A stretch of 64,000 bases of DNA from Andalucia godoyi (Eukaryota; Discoba; Jakobea; Jakobida; Andaluciidae), in assembly GCA_009859145.1 (NCBI GenBank), contig VRVR01000018.1, positions 5,688-69,687 on the forward strand. Reading direction: 5' to 3'. The notes under the pieces were generated by a model. The model did not search any database. It was not told the DNA's origin and saw only the letters and a list, made by a program, of their open reading frames with translations. Position 1 is the first letter of the stretch. Each line of letters begins with the position of its first letter. Below, piece after piece: positions 9,317 through 18,583 of the stretch. The translations under genes and the position numbers were made by a program.

Positions 9317-10489
9317 TCACAGTCGAATTCTCAGAAAACCTTCATGGATCTCGGTTTGCAAATTCTCTTTGAGGCGAAGCTCTGCTCGAATCGCCTTCAC
9401 TGCATCGACAATCACGTGCGGATTGCAGTCTACAGGGATTACATCTGAAAAGCTAATGTCCAGAGATCCGTTCGCAGCCAAATCGCCAATGTCTTCGTTC
9501 AGTCTGCTATGCACGAACGCATACGCCTTGCGTGCAATAGCACGGGCCTTGATCGCTCTGTCTGCAATTGTCACTCCACAGCCATCTTGCGATAGCAACG
9601 ACGATCCATCCTCATCCTCGAGCACACTTCTGGATTGATCTGAGGACCGCGCAGTTGCTTGGCTTTGCGGATTCCCCATTCGGAGCACAAGGCCTAACAA
9701 GCTCGACCCGGAAAGTGCCGCGTGAGTCCCCGACGAGGACACCCCAGAGGAGACATAGCCACTAGCATGGGAACCGGCAGCTCCAGAGATCGAGCTTGCA
9801 TTTGAATCCATGCCAGCTCCATTTCGAACTGACGACACAACTCCGCCTTGCCCAGAGGGAAATCGAGGAAGAGACAAAGGCTGCGAAAGCACCCCCGAAA
9901 TCTTGCTCTGCAATGGATCCGACGCCAATTCCCGGTCGATGATTTGTTGCATCAGTTCTGTCGTTAGTTCTTGAAGCCAAAACGATTTTTTTCCTGTCTC
10001 GTCGCGCTGCAAAACAATTGTATCATCCTCACCCAATGCAAACAGAAGCTTGCTCATGGACACCCTCCTTTTGTGCGATTTGCGCATGTCTGAGTTGACT
10101 ACCGTCAAAAACTCATCGGCGGGCACCGCGCTTGATGGCTGGCGTGCACGCAATTGCTTGAGAATTTTGATCGCCGACACTAGAATGGGTTTAACCTGTT
10201 CGACATCCGGATGAAATGTCAGCGCGTAACGATCCGAGCCCCTTCGATAATGCGGTGTCCGCTCCAGAATCGTCTGTATCTGAGATACTGTCAGGGGAAC
10301 GGGAGGCTCTGCATTCATCAGCGTCTGCTGAATCTCCAATACGGTCACCCCCTGCGCAAGTCTCCCGATACCCTCTCCAAGCTGCTCGATTGCACGGAAA
10401 ATCATGTCCTTGCTGTGAAGAAACAAAAATGTGAGCGCTTCATCAATCATTGGAGCATTTGTGTGAGTGGAAGGCCCGCTCGACTCCAT
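9317..10489 (-). CDS. Unrecognised protein, possible winged-helix segments
   Basis: 390 residues from the ATG at 10489; a GTG-initiated extension of 29 residues exists but adds only low-complexity sequence. Residues 10-75 (helical, around MIDEALTFLFLHSKDMI) and the stretch LTVSQIQTILERTPHYRRGS near 70-90 resemble helix-helix-strand modules of winged-helix proteins, followed by a basic helical segment with KSHKRR. A Ser/Gly-rich linker spans about 200-290. The C-terminal 90 residues are well ordered and acidic-to-neutral. No family was recognised. A nuclear DNA- or RNA-related role is only a guess from the fold impression. Confidence 0.7.
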   Translation of the reverse strand: MESSGPSTHTNAPMIDEALTFLFLHSKDMIFRAIEQLGEGIGRLAQGVTVLEIQQTLMNAEPPVPLTVSQIQTILERTPHYRRGSDRYALTFHPDVEQVKPILVSAIKILKQLRARQPSSAVPADEFLTVVNSDMRKSHKRRVSMSKLLFALGEDDTIVLQRDETGKKSFWLQELTTELMQQIIDRELASDPLQSKISGVLSQPLSLPRFPSGQGGVVSSVRNGAGMDSNASSISGAAGSHASGYVSSGVSSSGTHAALSGSSLLGLVLRMGNPQSQATARSSDQSRSVLEDEDGSSLLSQDGCGVTIADRAIKARAIARKAYAFVHSRLNEDIGDLAANGSLDISFSDVIPVDCNPHVIVDAVKAIRAELRLKENLQTEIHEGFLRIRL

Positions 10490-10684
10490 GATGACTCGCT
10501 CCTCGTCCCGTTTTCCCCCAGACTGAATTGAACCGGAAAAACTAAGAATCGATCGTCGATTCCAAGAGATTTTCACACTCTGCAGCGGTGTGAATCTGAC
10601 AAGCTCTCATCTCCCAGTTTATTATTGTTATTTTTTTCGTGTTTGCTCCCACTACGGCCGGCAATCAGTACAAAGTATCTTATT

Positions 10685-11247
10685 AACGCCTACATTACAC
10701 ACTGAACATGCATATATATACGAACAGACATGCATATTCAATCTTGCATCCCGTTGCCGGGAAGGGGATAGGCCCCCAACACGCCTCACGGCGCTCTTCC
10801 GATAGATGTTCCGCGCTCCGTTCCCAATCTCGATCAATCGGTGAGCCACTTTCTCAGCGTGACACGGTGTTCCTGAGAAGGGTGCATTTTGATTCTGACG
10901 GCCCAGGCAGCAGGCGCTTTCGTGTCCTCAGTTGCAGCGATTGATGCAACTGGAGATATGAGAGTAGGAAGAGGCGGCAGGCGTAGTGACACGTGGTCTC
11001 TTAGGAGGTCTGCGGGACCTAGGAGGCCCTGTATCGAGCGACGTAGGCGTAGGCGAATGCGTCATCCCAGCGCACTCACGCCCACATTTGAATTAAAAAA
11101 GTGAAACCAACGAATGATAGAATAGATGGCTACGGATGCTGCGTTAAAGAGCGTCGAAAATGCAGAGCCTGTGTCGCAGGCTGAATTTTGGCCGAGCGTG
11201 CGGAAGCACGAATGCCTGTGAAACAAACGTGTTATTATTCAACGGCT
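10685..11247 (+). repeat. Dispersed repeat A, copy 1
   Basis: This segment is about 90% identical, in the same orientation, to 43764-44282. Compared with copy 2 it carries an extra 125 bp (about 10900-11025) bounded by direct GGCCC repeats, and lacks 64 bp near its right end, again at a short direct repeat (ACGTG/ACATG). It includes a small frame starting at 11126. The borders AACGCCTACATTA and TTCAACGGCT are shared by both copies. No terminal inverted repeats are visible. Confidence 0.85.
11126..11221 (+). pseudogene. Truncated copy of the repeat-A reading frame
   Basis: The frame gives 31 residues beginning MATDAALKSVENAEPVSQ. It matches the first 29 codons of the frame at 44095 with five silent changes and one Gln/Pro change, then a 2-base deletion shifts it to an early stop. 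The other copy continues for 24 more residues. The excess of silent changes suggests the sequence was coding for some time after duplication. Function is unknown. Confidence 0.4.
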
Positions 11248-11569
11248 AACCATTTTGTGCATCAGCGTTGAATATCAAACATACAACATCATTCCGACAG
11301 TTTGGTTACCATCTAACCCCACGGGGACGCGATGTTCCTACCGTCGTCAAGTCGAGAAGGGTCTTAATTCTTCACATTTTATTCTTTCTATTATTTTATG
11401 TTTGTTTGTGTTTTAATAATCGAACCCTCAAGCAGACAAAACATCTCATGGCTCCAGAGAGGGGGATCTTCCCGACGAACTCAAACCGGCCATGCCCAAA
11501 GATTCCGAGAACAAGGAACTCGAGGTTGCGATAGCCCTTTGATGCAGAACAATCTGCATCAAAGAGTAA

Positions 11570-11894
11570 TTAATAAAAACAAAACAGCTTGTGGCTTGGA
11601 CCTGTCTTTGGTGACAGCTTAACCCGATGACCAATAAGAATTTCTACGTCAGCGTCATCCGAGTCGGCGTCTGGATGGAAGTGGTGGTATCCGGCGAATC
11701 CGTACATGGACTCGCGGATGCCGTTGAAGGAAGCGCCGGATTCGAGTGTTGCATCCGTTTCTTCTGTGATGCAATACTGATTTAAGGTAGCCGTTGCTGG
11801 CTGCAGTTACGAGGTTGATTACTTGACGACCATGCATCCATACTGAGAAATCTACTGTTGCAAGTTTGTTCTTGGACGTGTCACCGTAAAACAT
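11570..11894 (-). pseudogene. Frameshifted minus-strand gene fragment
   Basis: An ATG at 11894 starts a protein-like frame (MFYGDTSKNKLATVDFSVWM...) that loses sense near 11770-11800, while the next frame, open from 11806 to a TAA at 11570, continues in convincing protein style (LNQYCITEETDATLESGASF, then Gly/His/Asp-rich residues). A single-base shift would join them into about 105 residues. The alternative is a very short intron, but no GTATG donor is present. It lies just left of repeat B copy 1. The family is not recognised. Confidence 0.4.
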
Positions 11895-11916
11895 CTAACC
11901 AACTATCTAACTGTAG

Positions 11917-12216
11917 CCCTCCAACCGAAAACCTCGCCAAACATTTGGCTCGCATGACACGTCTCAGAAACAGATTATTTGGCGTAAAGTGACTTTTTAC
12001 AATTAGCGTGGGTGTGCAGGTCGAGGCCCCATGAGACGCTGTCGAATACTGACAACCGATTTCTTGTAATCGATGATGCGACAACAACCGGTTACCGCAG
12101 TCTGCAGAAGGGAAAAGGTCGGCCTTCATTCAACAGCAGCGTCGACGGCTGTCAACTTAGCCCTTACTATCCGATGATATATCGCAGCCGTCCACCCAGA
12201 CATCTGGGCTGGAGGG
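11917..12216 (+). repeat. Dispersed repeat B, copy 1
   Basis: A 300-bp element matches 51961-52282. Its ends are near-inverted: CCCTCCAACC on the left and GGCTGGAGGG on the right. Flanks are about 85-90% alike, but the 72-bp core (12007-12078) aligns only to the reverse complement of 52059-52130. Size and ends resemble a small non-autonomous DNA element (MITE). A clean target-site duplication was not found. Confidence 0.75.
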
Positions 12217-12372
12217 TTATAATTAAACAGGTTTGCTGGATGGCAAAAGGGTGACAAAAAAAAGTCCACCATCCCACAAGGACCCCAGCATCTGCAAGTT
12301 TTGAAGCGAGATAAGAGTGCACAAACTAGGAACAAAACACGCGATTGTCTGTTGCATGCTTCACACAAGAAA

Positions 12373-14523
12373 ATGAAGCGGCGGCGCGAACAGCTGGCGG
12401 CAGAGGCTGCGCTGTTTTCTCTCGTTTCGGTGATCGCGGGGATCTTCTACTGTTCACACTGTTTTCGAACGGTTGGACCTGGAGATTCCGGAGAACTGGT
12501 GCTGACTGCGCATCACTGGGCCGTTCCTCATCCCCCGGGATACCCGCTTTTCGTGCTTGTCAACTGGATTTGGCAAAAGGCATTCTTCTTCGTCGACTCG
12601 GTTGCATTTCGGATGAATCTTGGAAACGCTGTAGTCCAGGCGTGGGCGGCAGGATTCCACGCCCTAAATGTACACAGGCTGTCAGGGACACTGTCTTTGC
12701 TTGATGCTGCGCTGTTGTCGCTCGTGACATTCACAAGCTGCCTCTTTGTGTCCATATCTGGCTACGCAGAAGTATTCTCGTACCATTTACTGTTCTCGGA
12801 AGCTTTCATATACTGCACAATCCGTGTCCTGCAAGACAGCTGTCGCTCCGTGTTTCTCGTTTGTGGAGCAGTTCTTGCCGGGCTGTCCTTGGCGAATCAG
12901 CACACGTCCATCTTTGTTCTGTTCTCGGGAGTGCTGATGGTAGCCGTCACGCTAAGACTGTCCCGCACTCAGTTTTTCGTTTGCAGCGTTGTATCCGCGG
13001 GGGTGTGCTGCTCTGTTTACGGTATGCTTCCCATTGCTGAAGCATGGAGCTTTGGGTCCCGCCACAACCCACATTCCTGGGGATTTACAGCCCATTTTGA
13101 ATCATTCGTCAGTCATCTGCTCCGAAGAGACTACGGGACGCTGACATTATTTCCGGGTGCTGTGGACACAGGAGAGACGCATCCGATGCGCGCTTACTTT
13201 TCGGATTCGATGTCCATACTATACTACTACATGGTTAGAGACTACTCTGTAGCAGCCTACGCAGCGATTGCTTTGGCGATTGCAACGTGTTTTTCTAACG
13301 TCTTCTTTGGATCGCGGAGGACAAGTGCTTGTGTTTACTTTCTTGCACTCTCTCAATTCATGTACATAACGGTGTTCTTCTCCCTGAGCAATCTGAGTAC
13401 CAAAGCAGTCCAGGAATCTGACTTGCGCTTGTACGGCGTGTTCTCCCGATTTCTTGTGCTGCCGATAGCCATCACGTTCTTGCTGGCTGTCCCGTCGACC
13501 GACAACATTACACGGACGTGTGGACTGCGAACTCGAAACATGCTGACGTTCACGCTGGCTTGCTTTCTGATATTGGCAGTATTTGGAGGTAGCTTCATCG
13601 GAATACCATCCCCGGTGTCGAACACTGAAAATGCCATATTCCAAGAATTTGCGCACGCCACCCTAGGCTCCCTTCCTCCTCGGGCCATATTGTTCACAAA
13701 AGGTGATTTGGCGACAAACGCGCTTCGATACTCACGATTTGTCGAAGGTGTTCGCCCGGACATTCTCCTGTCCGACATGGAGCTTCTTACACAACCATGG
13801 ATGGTTCTCGGCCTTCGAGAACTCTATGGACAGGATCTACTCCTCCCAGGAACCTCCTATGGCAAAGATCGTTCTCTGCAGTTTCTCATGCGGGAAATCG
13901 CGCAGGCGAATCCTGGGAGACGGATCTTTTTTGTACCTCATATCAAGGACGGCGACCATTCACTGTCCACCTCGTACAGCATCGTCCCGAACGGTTTCGC
14001 CGTTGAAGTGCTTCGCAAGCACTCTCCAGCAGCCAACAGCATGTGGCAGAGTCGGTTGCGAAATCCCAGAGAGTTTTTTGACACATTCTTCGTCTCCAAA
14101 AGTGTCTTGGTTCCGTTTGACTTCTTATCACGGCACTCGAGAAGGGGACGATATCCAGAAGATGGCTGGGAAAATCCTTTGGTCAGTGTGGTCGCAAATC
14201 TAATGATGGAATCCTACCTCATGCATTTCGATCCACAGCCTCCAACAGGCCAGCACAACTCGTGCACACGAGATGCAGTGCACGTGTCTGGAGCTCTGAG
14301 GCTATTCAACAACTTACGGAGCGACTTGTGCGCAGTCGGCTCGCCGTTCTGCGGTTTGTACTGGAAGAACTTGTGTCGTTTCTACCAAATTTCCAATTTA
14401 GACCAAGATCTCGAGCACTGTATTCGAGGAACGCTGCAGAGCAAGATTTGGAATCCCCAGCAGGAAGATTTTCGCACGATACTTGCAATGAAACAGATCA
14501 GCCGAGAGACTATCTTTGTGTAA
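12373..14523 (+). CDS. TMEM260-like membrane protein (DUF2723)
   Basis: 716 residues from the ATG at 12373; upstream codons are open but begin only at TTG. A first hydrophobic segment (about 12-30) is followed by the family signature GPGDSGELV and then PHPPGYPLFV, with about nine further membrane segments up to residue 400 and a soluble C-terminal half. The length matches human TMEM260 (707). In animals TMEM260 is an endoplasmic-reticulum protein O-mannosyltransferase acting on IPT domains; bacterial DUF2723 proteins share the acidic N-terminal loop that is typical of GT-C enzymes. The same chemistry here is inference. Confidence 0.85.
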   Translation: MKRRREQLAAEAALFSLVSVIAGIFYCSHCFRTVGPGDSGELVLTAHHWAVPHPPGYPLFVLVNWIWQKAFFFVDSVAFRMNLGNAVVQAWAAGFHALNVHRLSGTLSLLDAALLSLVTFTSCLFVSISGYAEVFSYHLLFSEAFIYCTIRVLQDSCRSVFLVCGAVLAGLSLANQHTSIFVLFSGVLMVAVTLRLSRTQFFVCSVVSAGVCCSVYGMLPIAEAWSFGSRHNPHSWGFTAHFESFVSHLLRRDYGTLTLFPGAVDTGETHPMRAYFSDSMSILYYYMVRDYSVAAYAAIALAIATCFSNVFFGSRRTSACVYFLALSQFMYITVFFSLSNLSTKAVQESDLRLYGVFSRFLVLPIAITFLLAVPSTDNITRTCGLRTRNMLTFTLACFLILAVFGGSFIGIPSPVSNTENAIFQEFAHATLGSLPPRAILFTKGDLATNALRYSRFVEGVRPDILLSDMELLTQPWMVLGLRELYGQDLLLPGTSYGKDRSLQFLMREIAQANPGRRIFFVPHIKDGDHSLSTSYSIVPNGFAVEVLRKHSPAANSMWQSRLRNPREFFDTFFVSKSVLVPFDFLSRHSRRGRYPEDGWENPLVSVVANLMMESYLMHFDPQPPTGQHNSCTRDAVHVSGALRLFNNLRSDLCAVGSPFCGLYWKNLCRFYQISNLDQDLEHCIRGTLQSKIWNPQQEDFRTILAMKQISRETIFV

Positions 14524-14643
14524 AGCTGTCCATTATATCAACAAGAAAAGCACTTTTAGGATGGGAGAAGGAGGAAAGTAAACCATGAAAGAAAAACATC
14601 TAGCTTTTTACAACAACAACAACATAGACGCGATGCAGCTTCG

Positions 14644-16236
14644 TTACGCGCGCTTTTGCTGCGACTGCGACTGCGACTGTGTCTGTTGAGGTGTGGTGAC
14701 AATGCGTCGCGGACCGTCATTTTCCTTTCGCATCATCAGTGCAACCGCAGACGGACCATCCGAATCACGAGCACCTGGAGGACGGTATGGAGCAGGCTTG
14801 ACTGCGGCTGTGGCATTCTGCACCTGCTTGTCGCCAAGCTCCTTCGCTTCTTTTCTTCCCTGCGCAGAAGGAGGGCGAGCAGGGAACAGCGACTTTGAGG
14901 ACGGTCTCCACATAACGGTGTACAATTCGTCAAACTTCTTTTCTGCCAACTTCACTCCCGAGTACTTCCAGATTGTGACATTGTTGTCCACTTTGAGACG
15001 CGGAAACGTTGTCGCAGTTGCAAAATATCTTCCACAAGGAGACCACGAGTATGTGACAGGATGGTGGGCCCGAACCGTGCAAAGACGCTTCCACTTCTTG
15101 CCGTCACGATCCCAGAAATCCATCTCGCCAGGCAGCGATCCAAACCCACCAAGCACGAGCATCCTGCCGAAGCGGTTGAACGACACCGTGTTTCGCGCAA
15201 GAGAACCGAAATCAAATATAGGTTGACATTTCGCATCGAAGCAGATCGCACGAGGCGGCATGGCACCCTGGATGGCAACAAACTCTTCGCCATTGGGGGA
15301 CCACGCGACGTCGTGAATCTGTCCTTCTGTCTGGAAGGGAACCTCCATGGATGTTCCATCAACGCCTGCAAAATACAGTCTGCTGGTTCCGTAATAAGAT
15401 TTTCCAGAAGTATCGACATCCGTTTGCACCAGAATCAGAAGAGCGGTTCCCAGCGAGTTCCACATGACTTTCACCGAGTCCACCTTGAAGAATGCTCGCG
15501 TGACGATCACCTGATCTTCGCGCAGTTGGGGATAGCGATAAATCTTGACAGAAGACGGACCCCCTTTGGCACCGCCACAAAATACCGAAATTGCTGGTGG
15601 GTGGGATGGCGCGAGAGACCAGGACGCCAGCGATTTCGCTGCGAGCTTTTGGCGGACATGGTCACTGCGAAGAGCACCGTCCAGGAAGAGCAGTTCTTCC
15701 GATCCCATTCTGCAGCACATGCCCTCGTCGGCGGTCCACTGGATGGACGGCCACGTGTCCTTGGCAATCGTCTTTTGCCAGAACCGATACACAGAACGGA
15801 AGTCCGAGCAAGCCCACACAACAACATTTCCGTCGACCGACTCGGTCTCGGGATCGACAGGTCTTCTATACGTGCACAAAAACGTGGAGAGCGGTGAAAA
15901 TGCAATTGCCTGCACGCGCTGCTCGTCTAACACCCGCAATAGCTGTCCCGTGGCAGCATCCAACAGCTTCACGTGATCCTCGACCGAGTCAATTAACGCA
16001 ATGTACTTGCCATCCGGAGAAAATTCAAATCGACCAACATTTGCATACTTTCCAATGGCCCCCGAGTTGGAAGCACCACCCGCATCGCCAAAATTGGGTG
16101 CATTCAGTAGGTGCAGACCGTCTTTCGCAAAGGCGACCATCCGATGAAAATCCGTCGGACCATTGTCACGGACAGGTCGATTTTCAGCCTGCGAAGAAGC
16201 CGCAGAAGCCGGTGAACTTGAAGAAGAACCGTCCAT
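14644..16236 (-). CDS. EIF2A: Eukaryotic translation initiation factor 2A
   Basis: 530 residues. The body (about 30-420) is a WD-like beta-propeller with typical phrases FSPDGKYIAL, VVWACSDFRSVYRF, VKVMWNSLGTALLILVQTDV, GKSYYGTSRLYF, DVAWSPNGEEFVAIQG and YSWSPCGRYFATATTFPRLK, all conserved in eIF2A. The C-terminus has APYRPPGARDSD and a Gln/Ser-rich tail ending in basic residues. eIF2A brings initiator tRNA to 40S ribosomes in a GTP-independent way and works in stress and non-AUG initiation; it is unrelated to the eIF2 alpha subunit. The stop is 120 bp from the TMEM260-like stop (tail to tail). Confidence 0.92.
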   Translation of the reverse strand: MDGSSSSSPASAASSQAENRPVRDNGPTDFHRMVAFAKDGLHLLNAPNFGDAGGASNSGAIGKYANVGRFEFSPDGKYIALIDSVEDHVKLLDAATGQLLRVLDEQRVQAIAFSPLSTFLCTYRRPVDPETESVDGNVVVWACSDFRSVYRFWQKTIAKDTWPSIQWTADEGMCCRMGSEELLFLDGALRSDHVRQKLAAKSLASWSLAPSHPPAISVFCGGAKGGPSSVKIYRYPQLREDQVIVTRAFFKVDSVKVMWNSLGTALLILVQTDVDTSGKSYYGTSRLYFAGVDGTSMEVPFQTEGQIHDVAWSPNGEEFVAIQGAMPPRAICFDAKCQPIFDFGSLARNTVSFNRFGRMLVLGGFGSLPGEMDFWDRDGKKWKRLCTVRAHHPVTYSWSPCGRYFATATTFPRLKVDNNVTIWKYSGVKLAEKKFDELYTVMWRPSSKSLFPARPPSAQGRKEAKELGDKQVQNATAAVKPAPYRPPGARDSDGPSAVALMMRKENDGPRRIVTTPQQTQSQSQSQQKRA

Positions 16237-16788
16237 CTCAAGCCCTGATCAAATCAGAAAGAAGAAAGAAAGAAAGAAAGGAAAAAAGGGGGAAAAAAAG
16301 ACGTGCCGCGAAAAAATAAAAAGAAGACGCAAAAACCAAAACCAAACACACACACACACACTCTCACACACACACACATACACACAGAAGCCCACCTTTG
16401 GATGTGTGTGCATGTGGTGCAGAATTGCAATCTCGCTTGCTCTTGAGTGATCTAGCATCCGTTGATGCTACGGAGAGGTGCGGCGCACCTGAGTCGGGCG
16501 AGAGAAAGCCTGAGCGCAAGAGCCCGCAGCCCGCGCGCGCACACTCGTCCCTCCATTGTTTTTAAAATATGTATATATATTTGAAATAAATTTTAAATTC
16601 TCTTCTTTTTTCTTCTTCTCTTTCCCACTTCTGTTCTTGTCTGAGAGAATCGGGATAGGCTTTAACGTTGGTTTTCGCCGCTGTCGGAAACTACGTTTTG
16701 GGAAATTTGGGTTCTTCTGTCCAGTTGACAACGGAGGAAATAGAAAAAGAAAGCCAAGAGTCGGGACGGAGTTCATTTGGTTTTCGCC
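16237..16788. promoter_or_regulatory. Divergent promoter region, eIF2A and MBOAT
   Basis: The region contains a purine tract, an (AC)n microsatellite at 16348-16385, a GC-rich hairpin cluster at 16451-16540 and an AT-rich stretch after it. It must hold both promoters. Confidence 0.35.
16451..16540 (+). ncRNA. Candidate structured RNA (three consecutive hairpins)
   Basis: Three perfect or near-perfect hairpins follow one another: TAGCATC/GATGCTA with a 4-base loop (16453-16470), AGGTGC/GCACCT with a 3-base loop (16476-16490), and CGGGC/GCCTG with an 8-base loop (16495-16512), then a GC-rich tail. The block is markedly GC-rich within an AT-rich gap. The loop AGAGAA fits an H-box pattern (ANANNA) and an ACA follows at about 16540, so an H/ACA-like snoRNA is possible, but no target or conservation can be tested here. 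Confidence 0.25.
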
Positions 16789-18192
16789 ATGTGGACTCGG
16801 GCGGCTGCTTCATATCCATTCTTGCACGCAATCGACAAGGGTCGAGAAACATTGTACTCCTTTTGCGATGATGCGGCGCTGGCTGCTGGGCTTCCGTTGG
16901 ATCAGTTTTGCTTCATCCTGTCGATGGTTTTCGCGATTTCCTGCTCGCCGTTGTATCGATTCGTACGCCACGGTGTCCTGCGCGATCTTTTTTCAATGTC
17001 GTTTGGCGTTGCTATGCTGTTCTTCACTTTCGGCCTGAGTGCTCTTAATGTTGTGATCCTCGTTCTTGCCTCCTTTGTGATGCTGTCGTCCCCGATCTTG
17101 ACCGTCGCGTTTTGCTTGACCTCTTGCTCACTCATGCACATCTACAGAATGTACTATTACTATCTCGATGACGGCGTCGATTTCTCGGCTCCCTTCATGA
17201 TTGCAGTCCTGAAGATCATGGGCACTTCTCTCAATGTAGCTGACGGAAAGAGGCAGTGGAAGGAGTCGCCGACTGCGAACGTCTCGCTGCAGTCCAAGCC
17301 AGGGATCATGGAGTACCTGGGATACTGTTTCTTTTTTCCTTCCGTCATGGCCGGCCCCGTCTTTGACTTTAAGACGTACCGGAAGGAAATCCATGAAAAA
17401 ACCACAGTGCCGATTGACGGGATTCCATTTTTCAAGAAGGTCTTTTGGATCGCTGTTCTGTTCCTACTATTTAACATTTCTGAGCATTCTTTTCCACGGT
17501 CATCGCTCGACCCGGCTGGTTTGGACCGGTTTTCGTTTGGAAAGAATCTGCTGCATGTTTGGATTGTTCCAGCGCTGTTTCGATCTCGATTCTATCTTGT
17601 TTGGACTTTGTCCGAAGCCGCTCTCTGTCTTGTTGGTCTCTCGCACATTTGGAATGCGGACTGGTTCGGCACCGAGTTTTGCTCGAGCGCTCAGCTTGTG
17701 TGCAACCGGTGGAATCACTCTGTTGCGTCTTGGCTCCAGAAATATGTTTACTTCCGCTTGTCGTCCAAGACGGACCGCAAATCGGGGGTTAAGGCACAGT
17801 TTGCAACGTTCTTTGTGAGCTGCATTTGGCACGGTTTCTACCCGGGCTACCTCTTCTTCTTCGTTTCAGCCTCCATCTTGGTAACAATCTCGAAGAATCT
17901 ACGACGTGTCTTTCGCGGCCGGCTGATGCAGACGAGTTCCACTGTGTCCATAAGCCCGGCCGTGTGGGCCGTCTACGATTTTCTCGGAGTGGTCGGGACA
18001 ATGGGCATGCTTTCGTATCTCGGAGTCCCCTTCATGCTTTTGGATTGGAACACTATTATCCGATTTTACAACCACTTTTATTGGATTGGTCATATCGCCA
18101 CACTGTCCGTCCTCCTGTTTTCCATCTGTGCTCAGCCACGTCGTTTCTCGTCGGGACGCGAACTCCCACCAGCTGAAAAGAAGCAGAAATAG
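16789..18192 (+). CDS. MBOAT lysophospholipid acyltransferase
   Basis: 467 residues from the ATG at 16789. It is strongly hydrophobic with about ten membrane segments. The membrane-bound O-acyltransferase marks are the conserved Asn region CNRWNHSVASWLQKYVY near residue 305 and the catalytic histidine in CIWHGFYPGYLF near 347. PSVMAGPVFDFKTY near 190 is typical of the MBOAT1/2/5 and yeast Ale1 branch. Such enzymes put acyl chains back on lysophospholipids at the endoplasmic reticulum in the Lands cycle. Substrate choice cannot be read from sequence. The tail KKQK could be a dilysine-type retrieval signal (KKxx). Confidence 0.88.
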   Translation: MWTRAAASYPFLHAIDKGRETLYSFCDDAALAAGLPLDQFCFILSMVFAISCSPLYRFVRHGVLRDLFSMSFGVAMLFFTFGLSALNVVILVLASFVMLSSPILTVAFCLTSCSLMHIYRMYYYYLDDGVDFSAPFMIAVLKIMGTSLNVADGKRQWKESPTANVSLQSKPGIMEYLGYCFFFPSVMAGPVFDFKTYRKEIHEKTTVPIDGIPFFKKVFWIAVLFLLFNISEHSFPRSSLDPAGLDRFSFGKNLLHVWIVPALFRSRFYLVWTLSEAALCLVGLSHIWNADWFGTEFCSSAQLVCNRWNHSVASWLQKYVYFRLSSKTDRKSGVKAQFATFFVSCIWHGFYPGYLFFFVSASILVTISKNLRRVFRGRLMQTSSTVSISPAVWAVYDFLGVVGTMGMLSYLGVPFMLLDWNTIIRFYNHFYWIGHIATLSVLLFSICAQPRRFSSGRELPPAEKKQK

Positions 18193-18583
18193 TGCGCGGT
18201 CTGACCTTCGGCCTTGTAGATCTTTTAGATTTTCTGCCTCATGTCCCTCGGTGCGCCCCCGACTCCCCGTTACCGGTTGCCCGTCGCCTCTTCTTGTTGG
18301 AACCAAATAAAACAAATTTTGCTAGACCTTAATGCGGCATCCAGCCAACCGTAAAAAAATACTTTTTAAAAAAATGCTTTTGTCGTGAATCCGCCTCGTG
18401 TGACCTCATTCCCAATGCAAAAAGAAGCCTGCCTTGAGAGATAGCAAATCAAAACAAAAGAAAAGAAATGCAGGTTTCCGTGTGTGCACTATTTTGTGGC
18501 ATCATTTGTTTTGTTGAAGAGGTCACATCGAAAAGTAAACAGGAGAACCGGAGGAACAAATATACGGGACGGCGCTTACTGTG
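18193..18583. other. Intergenic after MBOAT
   Basis: The region holds the MBOAT 3' end and the promoter of the LYR-type gene. No other gene is seen. Confidence 0.3.
18306..18311 (+). terminator. Polyadenylation signal AATAAA after MBOAT
   Basis: AATAAA lies 114 bp after the MBOAT stop, followed by T-rich sequence. It is a standard eukaryotic signal, though use in this organism is not shown. Confidence 0.4.

Noticed and set aside
11881-12129. Minus-strand coding frame within repeat B (FLRRVMRAKCLARFSVGG)
   Set aside because: The second copy has a one-base shift in the same frame and changes are not biased to silent sites, so it is not supported as coding.
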